A DNA stretch of 64,000 nt from Acidobacteriota bacterium. GTDB taxonomy: Bacteria; Acidobacteriota; Blastocatellia; Pyrinomonadales; Pyrinomonadaceae. The DNA lies in contig JAFAZX010000012.1 of the NCBI GenBank assembly GCA_019239425.1, positions 62,001-126,000 of the forward strand. Reading direction: 5' to 3'. A program made the translations under genes and the position numbers. Numbering within the stretch: the stretch's first letter is position 1; every line of letters starts with the position of its first letter. The notes under the pieces were generated by a model. It did not search any database, had not been told where the DNA came from, and was given only the letters and a program-made list of their open reading frames with translations. Below, one piece after another: positions 1 through 7,629 of the stretch.

Positions 1-613
1 GCGCGGCGCGCAAACGCTCGGCCAACTTTCTCGTCTCCGCCAACAACTCCGCGTCCGGCACGACGCGGTTGACCATGCCCAACTCCAACGCCCGCCGCGC
101 GTCAATCGCGTCGCCCAGGAAGAACATCTCGCACGCGACGTTCGAAGGCACCGCCCGCGGCAGGAAGAACGAGCCGCCCCAGTCCGGGTGCAAGCCCACC
201 TTGACGAACGACTGGCTGAAGGTCGCCGACTCGGCCGCGACCCTGATGTCCGAAGCGAGCACGAGGTTGAAGCCCGCGCCGTACGCCGGCCCGTTGACGG
301 CCGCGACCACCGGCTTCAACATCTGCCGCATCGCGGTCAGCACGCGCCGGCCCGCGCCGAGCAGCCGGCGGAACTCCTCGACCTCGCCGCGCTCCATCAG
401 CTCGCTCATGCGCGCCACGTCGGCCCCCGTGCAGAAGGCACGCCCCGCCCCCGTCAGGACGACGACGCGCACCTCCGGGTCGCTCCCCGCGTGCTCCAGA
501 GCCTCGGCCAGATCGCGCCGCATGTGCCCCGCCAGCGCGTTCAGCTTCTCCGGCCGGTTCAGCGTGATCGTCACGACCCCGCCGTCGAATTCGACCTTGA
601 TGTTTTCGTACAT
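1..613 (-). CDS. Enoyl-CoA hydratase/isomerase family protein (3' end cut by window edge)
   Basis: About 204 N-terminal residues of a crotonase-fold protein that acts on acyl-CoA thioesters. It starts at the ATG at 613 (MYENIKVEFDGGVVTITLNR). The CoA/oxyanion-hole segments VVLTGAGRAFCTGAD and AAVNGPAYGAGFN are visible. The two glutamates of classical hydratases are absent: the GGGxE position reads GAGFN and the following PE position reads FV. An Asp sits in GLHPDWGG, where PaaG-type isomerases and related crotonases place their catalytic Asp. An isomerase or related activity is therefore likelier than simple hydration. It lies downstream of a second crotonase gene, separated only by a heptamer hairpin that ends its arm 4 nt before this start. 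Family confident; exact reaction unknown. Confidence 0.85.
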   Translation of the reverse strand, partial: MYENIKVEFDGGVVTITLNRPEKLNALAGHMRRDLAEALEHAGSDPEVRVVVLTGAGRAFCTGADVARMSELMERGEVEEFRRLLGAGRRVLTAMRQMLKPVVAAVNGPAYGAGFNLVLASDIRVAAESATFSQSFVKVGLHPDWGGSFFLPRAVPSNVACEMFFLGDAIDARRALELGMVNRVVPDAELLAETRKLAERLRAA

Positions 614-617
614 GGTC

Positions 618-680
618 AGTTTTCAGTTTTTAGTTTTCAGTCAGCAGCTTGGTCTTGCTGAAAACTGAAAACTGAAAACT
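618..680. repeat. Heptamer-word hairpin 1 (CAGTTTT type)
   Basis: Inverted repeat between two co-directional crotonase genes. Arms 618-640 and 658-680 are 23 nt with one mismatch, and the loop is 17 nt. Each arm is a tandem array of the 7-nt word CAGTTTT (one unit TAGTTTT). The right arm covers two bases of the upstream gene's stop codon (679-681). The left arm ends 4 nt from the next gene's start. Confidence 0.9.
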
Positions 681-1509
681 ACTTTCCTTTGAAAGTCGGT
701 TTGCGCTTCTCGACGTAGGCGCTCAGGCCCTCGCGGGCGTCTTCGGATTGGAAGAGCTGCTGTTGGAGTTCGCGCTCTAAGGCGAGGCCGTACTCGAAGG
801 GGACTTCGGCGCCGGACTGGACGCTGCGCTTGATGCGGCCGACGGCGAGCGCGGCGCGCCCCGGCGCGGTGAAGCGGCGCGCGTAGGCCAGGACTTGTTC
901 GCGGAAAGACGCGGCCGAGTCGGCCTCGAAAATCTGGTTGACGAGGCCGAGTTCCGCGCCGCGCTCGAAGTCGAAGAGCTGCCCCTCGGCCATCAGCTCA
1001 ATCGCCCGCGACTTGCCGACGACGCGCGCGAGGCGCTGCGTCCCGCCCGTGCCCGGCAGCACGCCCAAGCTCACCTCGGGCAGGCCCATCTTGCCCGCCC
1101 CCTTGCGCGCGACGCGGATGTCGGCGGCGAGCGCCACCTCCAACCCGCCGCCGACGCAGTGGCCGTTGACGGCCGCCACGACCAGCTTCGGCGTCTGCTC
1201 AAGGCGCGACAGCGTCTCGTTGGCGTGGAGGCAGAAGTAGTATTTGAAGGTGGGCGTCATCTCCGTCAGCATCGAGATGTTCGCGCCCGCGCAGAAGAAT
1301 TTCTCCCCGGCGCCCGTGATGACGACGACGTGGACGCCCTCGTCCATCCGCGCGCGCAGGACGGCCGCGTCGAGCTGCCGCATCATCTCGTACGTGTACG
1401 TGTTCGCCGGCGGGTCTTCGAGCGTCAAGACGGCGACGCCCTCCGCCGCCTCGTAACGGACGAGGACTCGCCCGGACTCCTCCGCGGCCTTAGCTTCAGC
1501 CTCTGCCAT
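679..1509 (-). CDS. Enoyl-CoA hydratase/isomerase
   Basis: A 276-residue crotonase of near-typical length, expected to hydrate trans-2-enoyl-CoA in fatty-acid or aromatic-acid breakdown in the cytoplasm. The oxyanion segments VVITGAGEKFFCAGANIS and AAVNGHCVGGGLEVALAADI are present. Both family catalytic glutamates are visible, in GGGLE and GLPEVSLG, followed by PGTGGTQRLARVVG. The C-terminal EGLSAYVEKRKPTF segment matches the usual family tail. It is followed by a second crotonase with altered active-site residues, suggesting a two-step acyl-CoA module. The stop codon TAG (681-679) is partly supplied by the adjacent hairpin arm. Confidence 0.93.
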   Translation of the reverse strand: MAEAEAKAAEESGRVLVRYEAAEGVAVLTLEDPPANTYTYEMMRQLDAAVLRARMDEGVHVVVITGAGEKFFCAGANISMLTEMTPTFKYYFCLHANETLSRLEQTPKLVVAAVNGHCVGGGLEVALAADIRVARKGAGKMGLPEVSLGVLPGTGGTQRLARVVGKSRAIELMAEGQLFDFERGAELGLVNQIFEADSAASFREQVLAYARRFTAPGRAALAVGRIKRSVQSGAEVPFEYGLALERELQQQLFQSEDAREGLSAYVEKRKPTFKGK

Positions 1510-1654
1510 AAGCTTTCAGACTCCGTGTTGTTGGAATGTTAAGTGCGGTCGATTTAAACGCGCACAATCATGGCCGCGCCCCGCGTGCGAGTCAAGCGCC
1601 CTTGACAGCCGCGGCATGCGCCGCTTAGGTTGGCAGCGTCCCGCCAGACACCGA

Positions 1655-1753
1655 GGAGGCGCATCCGTTCTGGTGAGCGGCGCGGTCTTCAAAACCGTCC
1701 GCGCGCCTGTGAGAGCAGGCGCGGGTGGGTTCGATTCCCACACGCCTCCGCCA
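1655..1753 (+). tRNA. selC: tRNA-Sec (anticodon UCA), selC
   Basis: Selenocysteine tRNA, which decodes UGA with SelB and a SECIS element. The acceptor stem pairs GGAGGCG (1655-1661) with CGCCTCC (1743-1749). The eighth bacterial pair is a C-A mismatch (1662/1742). The D arm has the tRNA-Sec-typical 6-bp stem CCGTTC/GAGCGG closing a 4-nt TGGT loop. The anticodon loop is CTTCAAA. The long variable arm pairs CGCGCCTG with CAGGCGCG. The T arm is GTGGG-TTCGATT-CCCAC, followed by discriminator G and an encoded CCA. No selA, selB or selD lies in the window. The rest of the 343-nt gap upstream of dprA holds this tRNA and a hairpin repeat only. Confidence 0.95.
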
Positions 1754-1759
1754 ACTTCA

Positions 1760-1851
1760 GATTTTTGATTTTAGATTTTTGATTTGCGATTGAACCCAAT
1801 CGCTTCCCTCATTCGCTCAAATCAAAAATCAAAAATCGCGAATCAAAAATT
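1760..1851. repeat. Heptamer-word hairpin 2 (GATTTTT type)
   Basis: Lies between selC and dprA. The left arm 1760-1786 and right arm (up to 1818-1851) are arrays of the 7-nt word GATTTTT in perfect register. Pairing is about 23 of 27 positions, with a variant unit GATTCGC in the right arm. It ends 2 nt before the dprA start codon, so no Shine-Dalgarno sequence fits there. Confidence 0.8.
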
Positions 1852-1853
1852 CC

Positions 1854-2981
1854 ATGAAAGAGTGGATCGCGCTGAACATGACGCCGGGGGTGGGGCCGCG
1901 TGCGGCCGCGCGTCTGTTGGAGAGGTTCGGGTCGGCCGAGGGCGTCTTCGGGGCGCTGCGGTCGGAGCTGGAGCGTCTGCGCCTGAGGCCGGAGGCGGTC
2001 GAGTCCATCGCGTTGCGCGACCGGATGGCGGCGGCTGCTTTGGAGCTTGAGCGCGTGCGCGCGCTCGGAGGCGCGGACGTTTTGGCACTGGACGACGGCG
2101 CGTACCCGGCGCTGCTGCGGGAGATTCCCGACCCGCCCGTCACGCTCTACGTGCGGGGCGAGTGGCGCGCGTGCCTTGAGGCGCCGTGCGTCGGGGTGGT
2201 GGGGTCGCGGCGCTGCTCGACCTACGGGCAGAACGTGGCCGCACAGCTCGCGCGCGAGCTGGCCGCGCGCGGCGTGACCGTCGTCTCGGGGCTCGCGCGG
2301 GGCGTGGACGCGGCGGCGCACCGCGGCGCGCTCGAAGCGGGCGGGCGCACGGCGGCCGTGCTCGGGACGGGGATTGACGAGGTCTACCCGCGCGACCACC
2401 GGCGGCTCGCCGAAGAGATTCTTACGAAGGGCGGCGCGCTCGTCACGCAGTTCCCGCTCGGCACCCCGCCCGTCGCCGAGAACTTTCCATACCGCAACCG
2501 CATCATCAGCGGGTTGAGCTACGGGGTCATCGTCGTCGAAGCCTCCGAACTCTCCGGCTCGCTCATCACCGCGCGCCTCGCGCTGGAACAGGGGCGCGAG
2601 GTCTTCGCCGTCCCGGGCAACATCACCTCGCGCAACTCCTTCGGCACGAACTACCTCATCAAGGGCGCGGGCGCGAAATTGATTCAGCAGTGGCAGGACG
2701 TGGTCGCGGAGTTCCCGCCCGACATCGCCGCCGCCATCCTCCCGCCCGAGGCGAAGGGGAAGGGCGAGCCCTCGCACGCGCACCCGCGCGAGCCCGCCGG
2801 ACTGTCGGAGCAGGAGAGCGCGGTTCTCAAACTCATCCCCGTGGACGCGCCCGCGCACATCGACGCGCTCGCCGAGCAGAGCGGGCTGCCCGTCCAGGAG
2901 CTTTCGGGGCTGCTCCTCGCGCTCGAGATGCGCGAACTGATTCGTCAACTCCCCGGCCGCTGCTTCGTCAGGAGGTTGTGA
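1854..2981 (+). CDS. dprA: DNA-processing protein A (DprA/Smf)
   Basis: A 375-residue single-stranded-DNA-binding protein that loads RecA on incoming DNA during natural transformation. An N-terminal helix-hairpin-helix-like segment (MTPGVGPRAAARLLERFG) is followed by the Rossmann-like DprA core. Visible core motifs are VGVVGSRRCSTYG, VVSGLARGVDAAAHRGAL, GTGIDEVYP, FPYRNRIISGLS and VVEASELSGSLITAR. A C-terminal winged-helix (DML1-like) region spans about residues 310-375. The ATG at 1854 has no Shine-Dalgarno because a repeat arm ends 2 nt upstream. Confidence 0.96.
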   Translation: MKEWIALNMTPGVGPRAAARLLERFGSAEGVFGALRSELERLRLRPEAVESIALRDRMAAAALELERVRALGGADVLALDDGAYPALLREIPDPPVTLYVRGEWRACLEAPCVGVVGSRRCSTYGQNVAAQLARELAARGVTVVSGLARGVDAAAHRGALEAGGRTAAVLGTGIDEVYPRDHRRLAEEILTKGGALVTQFPLGTPPVAENFPYRNRIISGLSYGVIVVEASELSGSLITARLALEQGREVFAVPGNITSRNSFGTNYLIKGAGAKLIQQWQDVVAEFPPDIAAAILPPEAKGKGEPSHAHPREPAGLSEQESAVLKLIPVDAPAHIDALAEQSGLPVQELSGLLLALEMRELIRQLPGRCFVRRL

Positions 2982-3106
2982 AAAGTTCCGGCAAATTCTC
3001 CCGAAGCGCGCGCGCTTCGCGGCCGCTTGCTTTATAATGCGGCGACGCCGCGGCAACATTCAGGTCTTTCGCGGGCGCACGTTCGCGGGAAGGAGCGCAA
3101 GGGATT

Positions 3107-3625
3107 TTGAACACAGACGCCGGGTCGGTCAGGGTCAACATCTTCAACCAGACCTACAGCCTGCGTGCGGCGAGCGGCGACGGCGAGCACGTCCAGCGCG
3201 TCGCCCGCCTCGTGGACGAGCGCATGCGCGCCGTCGCCCACGGCCTCGCCGTCCACGACGTGGCGAAGGTCGCGGTGCTGACGGCGCTCAACCTCGCGGA
3301 CGAACTCGAAGGCTTGCGGAATTTCTACGAAGCGGAGCTGCGCGAAGTGCTCGAACGCGCCCGCGCCGAAGAGGCGAAGGCGGCGGAGCCCGAACCCGAG
3401 CCGTTCGTCCGACCCGAGCCCGTCGAAGAGCCGGCCGCGCCGGCCGAAGAGCTGGCCGCGCCCGCGCAGCCGGAGGAGAAGTCCTGGTTCGAAGCCATCT
3501 TCGACTCCGACGCGCCGCCCGCACGGACGGGCGACGAGAGACTCAGCAGCCAGATCACCTCGCGCCTGCGCCGCCTGCGCCAGCCCTCGCCCGGCAACTC
3601 CATCACCGAAGGTGAAGAGCAGTAG
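3107..3625 (+). CDS. zapA: Cell division protein ZapA
   Basis: A 172-residue protein using a TTG start at 3107, with AAGGAGCG about 11 nt upstream. The ZapA domain (residues about 1-85) contains VRVNIFNQTYSLRA, HVQRVARLVDERM and KVAVLTALNLADEL, then a coiled-coil helix. ZapA cross-links FtsZ filaments at the division ring. The C-terminal half is an acidic Pro/Ala/Glu-rich extension not found in short enterobacterial ZapA, ending in an Arg-rich segment. Its TAG stop (3623-3625) is part of the next repeat. No 6S RNA-like sequence is seen downstream. Confidence 0.88.
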   Translation: MNTDAGSVRVNIFNQTYSLRAASGDGEHVQRVARLVDERMRAVAHGLAVHDVAKVAVLTALNLADELEGLRNFYEAELREVLERARAEEAKAAEPEPEPFVRPEPVEEPAAPAEELAAPAQPEEKSWFEAIFDSDAPPARTGDERLSSQITSRLRRLRQPSPGNSITEGEEQ

Positions 3626-3722
3626 GCAGTAGGCAGATGGCAGTAGGCAGTTAAAGCAGTTGCGAAATAACGGTCAAGACGCATTACCTTCAACCAACTG
3701 CCTACTGCCATCTGCCTACTGC
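3619..3722. repeat. Heptamer-word hairpin 3 (GGCAGTA type)
   Basis: Perfect 27-bp inverted repeat with arms 3626-3652 and 3696-3722, plus one extra left-hand word from 3619. The words are GGCAGTA with one GGCAGAT unit in a fixed position. The loop is 43 nt. The same word array with the same variant unit recurs at 21242-21331. The zapA stop codon lies in the extra word. Confidence 0.93.
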
Positions 3723-3789
3723 TCCCAGACGCACCTCGTTCAGAGTTCGACCCGAAGAAGTCCTCCGTTTGAGAAAAGGAGCCTGCCCC

Positions 3790-4383
3790 ATGAGACTGTT
3801 CAAACAGCTTGCGGCGCTCGCACTGCTTTTGGCCGCCGCGTCCCCCGCGTTCGCGGACATCGCGCTGCCGAAGAAGCCGGCCGCCGACCCCAACGAAGTG
3901 AGAAGAGACCTGCCCGTCGCGCGCATGAGCATCGAGCGCGTCGAGGGCCTGCGCGAGGCGCGTCTGCAAATCCCGCGCTCGCGGCTCCAGGAGTTGAACC
4001 TCGCGGCCGGCATCGACGGCGGCGCGCGGCCGGCTTCGCTCAAGTCCGCGGGCACGGTCGTCGGCGGCATCTTCATCTCGCTCGCGGTCGTGCTGACGGG
4101 GCTGCTGCTCGTGCGTTCGCGCCGCCGCGTCGCGCTCGGGCGTGCGACGGCCGCGCTGATCGTCTGCGCGTGCGCGGCCGGCGCGGCCGCCGTCGCCGCT
4201 TACGCCAACGCCGGGCCGCCGCTCGGGCTGCGCCCGCAAGACCCGGGCACGCTCGTCAGGGCGGTGACGGGCGCGCCGCTCGCCGGCTCGATCCGCGTCG
4301 AGGTCGTCGATGAGGGGTATGAGATCAAGCTGCTCGTCCCGGCCGTGAAGGCGCGGACGGGCAAGGGCGACGAGGAGGAATAG
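3790..4383 (+). CDS. Exported membrane protein of unknown function
   Basis: A 197-residue protein starting at the ATG at 3790, which follows AAAAGGAG by about 8 nt. It has a clear signal peptide (MRLFKQLAALALLLAAASPA, cleavage near AFA-D). An extracytoplasmic segment of about 70 residues contains IALPKKPAADPNEVRRDLPV. Two hydrophobic helices follow, around GTVVGGIFISLAVVLTGLLL and ATAALIVCACAAGAAAVAAY, then a charged soluble tail. It abuts the next gene without a gap, so the two are probably co-translated. I do not recognise the family. Confidence 0.75.
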   Translation: MRLFKQLAALALLLAAASPAFADIALPKKPAADPNEVRRDLPVARMSIERVEGLREARLQIPRSRLQELNLAAGIDGGARPASLKSAGTVVGGIFISLAVVLTGLLLVRSRRRVALGRATAALIVCACAAGAAAVAAYANAGPPLGLRPQDPGTLVRAVTGAPLAGSIRVEVVDEGYEIKLLVPAVKARTGKGDEEE

Positions 4384-5433
4384 TTGCAAAGCGCCGCCGA
4401 CATCGGCGCGGGGTGGGGCGCGGGCTTCGCGCGGGGCGGGGCGTCTGTTTCGGGCGCGTCGCCCGCGGCGTTCGGGTTGGCGTGCGCTTGCGTGCTCGTC
4501 GCCGCGGCGGCGCTGGCGGGCTGCGCGCCGCTGTGGCTTTCGGTCGCGACCGTCTTCGCCTTCGCGGGGCCGCACAACTGGGCGGAGCTGCGCTTCTTCA
4601 TCACGCGTTTGCCCGTGCGCCTGGGTCGCTCGCGCGGCTTCTTCGCGCTGGCGGCCGCGGGCGTGGTGGGGTTGACCGGCGCCTACGCCGCGCTCGCGCT
4701 CGGGGCCGGCGCGGGCGTGTGGGGCGAGGGGGGCTGGTACGCGGCGACCGCCCTCTGGAACAGCGCGGCGGTGGCGTGGGTCGTGGGGCTTGTGGCGGTG
4801 CGCGGGCGGACGATGGCGCGCGGCGGCGGTTGGGTGTGGGCTTTGCCGGCGGGCTGCGCGCTCGTCGGTCTGAGTTGGCTCGCGCCGTACGGGTTCGCGC
4901 TCGCGCTCGTCTACGGGCACCCGCTCGTCGCGCTCTGGTTTCTAGACCGGCAGTTGCGGCTCACGCGCCGCGGTTGGAGTAAGGCTTACCGCGTGTGCCT
5001 CGCGTTGCTGCCCTTGGCACTGGCCTTACTCTGGTGGAGGCTCGCGGGCTCGGCGCCGCTCGCGGAGGACGGAGGGGTCGCGCTGCGCATCGTGCGGCAC
5101 GCGGGCGCGGGCATCGTGCCCAACGTCTCGACGCACCTGCTCGTCTCGACGCACGTCTTCCTTGAGACGCTTCACTACGGCGTCTGGCTCGTCGGCGTGC
5201 CGCTGGCCGCGGGCGTCGGGCTCGCGCCGTGGCGCGCGGCGACGGTGCCGCTCGTCAGACACAGGCGCGGGTGGCCGCGGACGATTCGGGCGCTGCTCGC
5301 GGCGGGCGGCCTTCTCGTCCTGCTGCTGTGGCTCTGCTTCGCGGCCGACTACGAGACGACGCGCGACCTCTACTTTACGTTCGCGATGGCGCACGTGCTG
5401 GCCGAGGTGCCCTTCCTCCTGCGGACGCTGTGA
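4384..5433 (+). CDS. Polytopic membrane protein with conserved-looking histidines, function unknown
   Basis: A 349-residue, Ala/Leu/Gly-rich protein with roughly eight to nine membrane helices. A TTG start directly follows the preceding stop codon. Histidines recur near helix ends: PHNWAELRFF, YGHPLVALWF, STHVFLETLHYGVW and FAMAHVLAEVPFLLRT. This arrangement would suit metal or heme binding in the membrane, but this is inference only. It is loosely reminiscent of Brp/Blh-type membrane oxygenases without a motif I can confirm. The gene sits between two other unassigned membrane proteins, which suggests a shared membrane function. Confidence 0.7.
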   Translation: MQSAADIGAGWGAGFARGGASVSGASPAAFGLACACVLVAAAALAGCAPLWLSVATVFAFAGPHNWAELRFFITRLPVRLGRSRGFFALAAAGVVGLTGAYAALALGAGAGVWGEGGWYAATALWNSAAVAWVVGLVAVRGRTMARGGGWVWALPAGCALVGLSWLAPYGFALALVYGHPLVALWFLDRQLRLTRRGWSKAYRVCLALLPLALALLWWRLAGSAPLAEDGGVALRIVRHAGAGIVPNVSTHLLVSTHVFLETLHYGVWLVGVPLAAGVGLAPWRAATVPLVRHRRGWPRTIRALLAAGGLLVLLLWLCFAADYETTRDLYFTFAMAHVLAEVPFLLRTL

Positions 5434-5438
5434 AGAGA

Positions 5439-5496
5439 CAGTTTTCAGTTTTCAGCAAGACAAGGCTGTCAACTGAAAACTGAAAACTGAAAACTG
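5439..5496. repeat. Heptamer-word hairpin 4 (CAGTTTT type)
   Basis: Arms CAGTTTTCAGTTTTCAG (5439-5455) and its complement (5480-5496) are perfect over 17 bp. An additional word on the right side permits slipped pairing. The loop contains GACAAGGCTGTC (5459-5470). The element ends 2 nt before the GTG start of the next gene. Confidence 0.9.
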
Positions 5497-5498
5497 AC

Positions 5499-5888
5499 GT
5501 GAGCCCCGAAGACCTCTGGCGCTTCCTGCTGGTCGGCTACCTCTTCACGGTGGCCGTCGAGGCGCCCGTCCTCGTCCTCTTCCTCTCGAAACATCACGAG
5601 CTGAAGCGCAGGCTCTTCGCGGGGCTGTGGCTGACGGCCTGCACGTACCCGGTCGTCGTGCTCGTCCTCCCGCCGCTCTTCGAGGGCTCTTCGCGCGCCG
5701 CCTACCTCGCGGTCGCGGAGACCTTCGCGCCCGCGGCCGAGTGCGCGCTCTTCTACCTCGCCTTCGGCGGGCAGGGGGGCGAAGGCGTGACGCGGCGCGA
5801 CCTCTTGACCATCGTCGCGGCCAACCTCCTCTCCTTCCTCGCGGGCGAGGTGTTGGGCGCCTACGGCTGGTTCGGTCTGTTTCGTTGA
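5499..5888 (+). CDS. Small membrane protein, function unknown
   Basis: A 129-residue protein with about four membrane helices (around WRFLLVGYLFTVAVEAPVLV, FAGLWLTACTYPVVVLVLPP, AAECALFYLAFG and LTIVAANLLSFLAGEVLGAY). The GTG start at 5499 follows a repeat arm by 2 nt, so no Shine-Dalgarno is available. It is co-directional with the two preceding membrane genes and probably functions with them. I do not recognise the family. Confidence 0.65.
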   Translation: MSPEDLWRFLLVGYLFTVAVEAPVLVLFLSKHHELKRRLFAGLWLTACTYPVVVLVLPPLFEGSSRAAYLAVAETFAPAAECALFYLAFGGQGGEGVTRRDLLTIVAANLLSFLAGEVLGAYGWFGLFR

Positions 5889-5946
5889 GCGCAGACGGGC
5901 GCGGTAGAATGGCGCCACAACTTTCAAACAAACAAGGGGTCGAGTG

Positions 5947-7008
5947 ATGAGCAGCCTTTTCTCCGCCTACAGCCTTCGTGAGCTTGAGTTCCGCAACCGC
6001 GTCTTCGTCTCGCCGATGTGCCAGTATTCGAGCCGCGACGGGTTGCCGAACGACTGGCACATGGTTCACCTCGGGAGCCGCGCGGTCGGCGGCGCGGGCC
6101 TGGTCTGCGTCGAGGCGACCGGCGTCTCGCCCGAGGGGCGCATCTCGCCCGGCGACACGGGGCTCTGGTCGGAGGAGCACACGCAGGCGTTCAAGCCTCT
6201 CGCCTCCTTCATCAAATCGCAGGGCGCGCGCGCCGCGATTCAACTCGCGCACGCCGGGCGGAAGGCTTCGACCGACGTGCCCTGGCGCGGCGGAAAACCT
6301 TTAAGTGAAGAGCAGGGCGGCTGGCAGACGCTTGCCCCGAGCGCCGTCCCCTTCGGCGACTGGCCCGCGCCGAGGGAGATGACGCGGGACGACATCGAGG
6401 CGGTCACACAACAGTTCGCAGACGCCGCGCGCCGCGCGCTCGACGCCGGCTTCGAGGTCGTCGAGCTGCACATGGCGCACGGCTACCTCCTCCACGAGTT
6501 CCTCTCGCCGCTCTCGAACCGGCGGGAGGACGAGTTCGGCGGGAGCCTTGAGAACCGCGCGCGCTTTCCCTTACAGGTCGCGGGGGCCGTGCGCGCCGCG
6601 TGGCCCGAAGGGCTGCCGCTCTTCGCGCGCATCTCGGCGACCGATTGGGTTGAAGGCGGGTGGGACGTGGAGCAGTCCGTGCAATTCTCGCGCTGGTTGA
6701 AAGAGCGCGGGGTGGACTTGATCGACTGTTCGACGGGCGGCCTCGTCCCCGGCGCGCGCATCCCCGTCGCGCCGAACTATCAGGTGCCTTTCGCCAAGCG
6801 GATACGCAGGGAGGCGTTCGTCGCCACCGGCGCGGTCGGCCTCATCAACGAGCCGGAGCAGGCCGAGGAGATCATCGCTTCGGGCAGGGCCGACGTAGTC
6901 TTCCTCGCGCGCGCCGAGCTGCGCGACCCCTACTGGCCGCTCCACGCCGCGAAACGTCTGGGCGCAGAGGCGCCGTGGCCCGTCCAATACGGCCGTGCCG
7001 CCGGTTGA
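5947..7008 (+). CDS. namA: NADPH dehydrogenase, old yellow enzyme family (YqjM/NamA-like)
   Basis: A 353-residue FMN flavoprotein predicted to reduce activated C=C bonds of enones using NADPH. It is of the YqjM class. SPMCQYSS carries the redox-tuning Cys, LPNDWHMVHLGSRAVGG and IQLAHAGRKAS are typical, and HMAHGYLLHEFLSPLSNRR carries the substrate-binding His pair. The phosphate-binding end is VGLINEPEQAEEII plus VFLARAELRDPYWP. The ATG at 5947 is preferred over an overlapping GTG at 5944; AGGGG lies about 9 nt upstream. Confidence 0.93.
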   Translation: MSSLFSAYSLRELEFRNRVFVSPMCQYSSRDGLPNDWHMVHLGSRAVGGAGLVCVEATGVSPEGRISPGDTGLWSEEHTQAFKPLASFIKSQGARAAIQLAHAGRKASTDVPWRGGKPLSEEQGGWQTLAPSAVPFGDWPAPREMTRDDIEAVTQQFADAARRALDAGFEVVELHMAHGYLLHEFLSPLSNRREDEFGGSLENRARFPLQVAGAVRAAWPEGLPLFARISATDWVEGGWDVEQSVQFSRWLKERGVDLIDCSTGGLVPGARIPVAPNYQVPFAKRIRREAFVATGAVGLINEPEQAEEIIASGRADVVFLARAELRDPYWPLHAAKRLGAEAPWPVQYGRAAG

Positions 7009-7067
7009 CAGTTAGGACGAGAACTCTAGCTATGCTTTGGAAGACCTTCGGTGTGGCGCGGCTCGGC

Positions 7068-7409
7068 TCAGGGAAGCCCCAGCCAGCCGCGCAGGGAACT
7101 TTCAAGGGAGCCGGCCTCGGCGGCAGACAGCCGCCCTACCGATTTGACGACGAGCGTTTGGTGAACGGCGTAGAGACCTCGCTTCACCGCAGAGGGCACG
7201 TTCAACCCGGCCCTGCTCCAGTCGGCCAGGGCGAACTCGCCTTTCAGGAGCGACGAAATCCTGCTCGTCATGGGCACGACGAAGACATCCTGCGAGGAGT
7301 GAGGTGCGCTGACGACGACGGCGGGTCTGACTTTGGAGCCAGCCAGGTTTGAGAATGGGTAGCGCACGAGGACGACCTCATTTTTCGAGTAGGTCGGCAT
7401 AAACGTCAT
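7068..7409 (-). CDS. MazF/PemK-like toxin
   Basis: A 113-residue protein of the PemK/MazF family, whose members cut mRNA. The N-terminal strand segment NEVVLVRYPFSNLAGSKVRP and AVVVSAPHSSQDVFVVPMTS match the family core. Also present are KGEFALADWSRAGLNVPSAV and a C-terminal AEAGSLESSLRGWLGL helix. Its start overlaps the upstream antitoxin-like gene by up to 32 nt, the usual coupling of such modules. An internal Met (7400) is an alternative start. Confidence 0.88.
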   Translation of the reverse strand: MTFMPTYSKNEVVLVRYPFSNLAGSKVRPAVVVSAPHSSQDVFVVPMTSRISSLLKGEFALADWSRAGLNVPSAVKRGLYAVHQTLVVKSVGRLSAAEAGSLESSLRGWLGLP

Positions 7410-7575
7410 CCTCTGAGTTATCCCAGACCGAGGCGGCGGAGCTTTCGCTCGCCTTCAGCCAGAACTCCGCTTCGTCGAGCGGCGTGACGAGGACTTCCGT
7501 GCCTTCCGGGATTTCGACCTTCTCAAGCAGCTCTATTCTTCCCCCGCGCACCACGGCGCGAATCGTGTTCGACAT
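7378..7575 (-). CDS. MazE-like antitoxin
   Basis: A 65-residue acidic protein immediately upstream of and overlapping the MazF-like toxin. The N-terminus (MSNTIRAVVRGGRIELLEKV) resembles small beta-strand DNA-binding antitoxins with an IPEGTEVLVTPL segment. The Asp/Glu-rich C-terminus would bind and neutralise the toxin. The start is preceded by a GGAGGTGTTGAG-like Shine-Dalgarno on the minus strand. Autorepression with the toxin is the family norm but is not shown by sequence here. Confidence 0.8.
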   Translation of the reverse strand: MSNTIRAVVRGGRIELLEKVEIPEGTEVLVTPLDEAEFWLKASESSAASVWDNSEDDVYADLLEK

Positions 7576-7629
7576 CTCAACACCTCCAACGGATTCAGCT
7601 TATCCTAAGCGGACTTATCAACCAAGAGA

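Noticed and set aside
618-680. Simple Rho-independent terminators as a full explanation of the hairpins
   Set aside because: Many lie between co-directional genes inside operons such as mre, most lack a T tract, and true GC-rich terminators with T tracts (13915-13958, 17844-17889) look quite different.
1516-1743. 75-codon minus-strand ORF across the tRNA-Sec gene
   Set aside because: It is the antisense of a well-folded tRNA and has no homologous motif.
3619-3722. CRISPR array
   Set aside because: Repeated short words are contiguous with no unique spacers, and the arms are inverted, not direct, repeats; no cas genes are present.
3626-3789. 6S RNA gene downstream of zapA, as in many Proteobacteria
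   Set aside because: The gap is occupied by a heptamer hairpin and the next gene's leader; no 6S-like central bubble can be traced.
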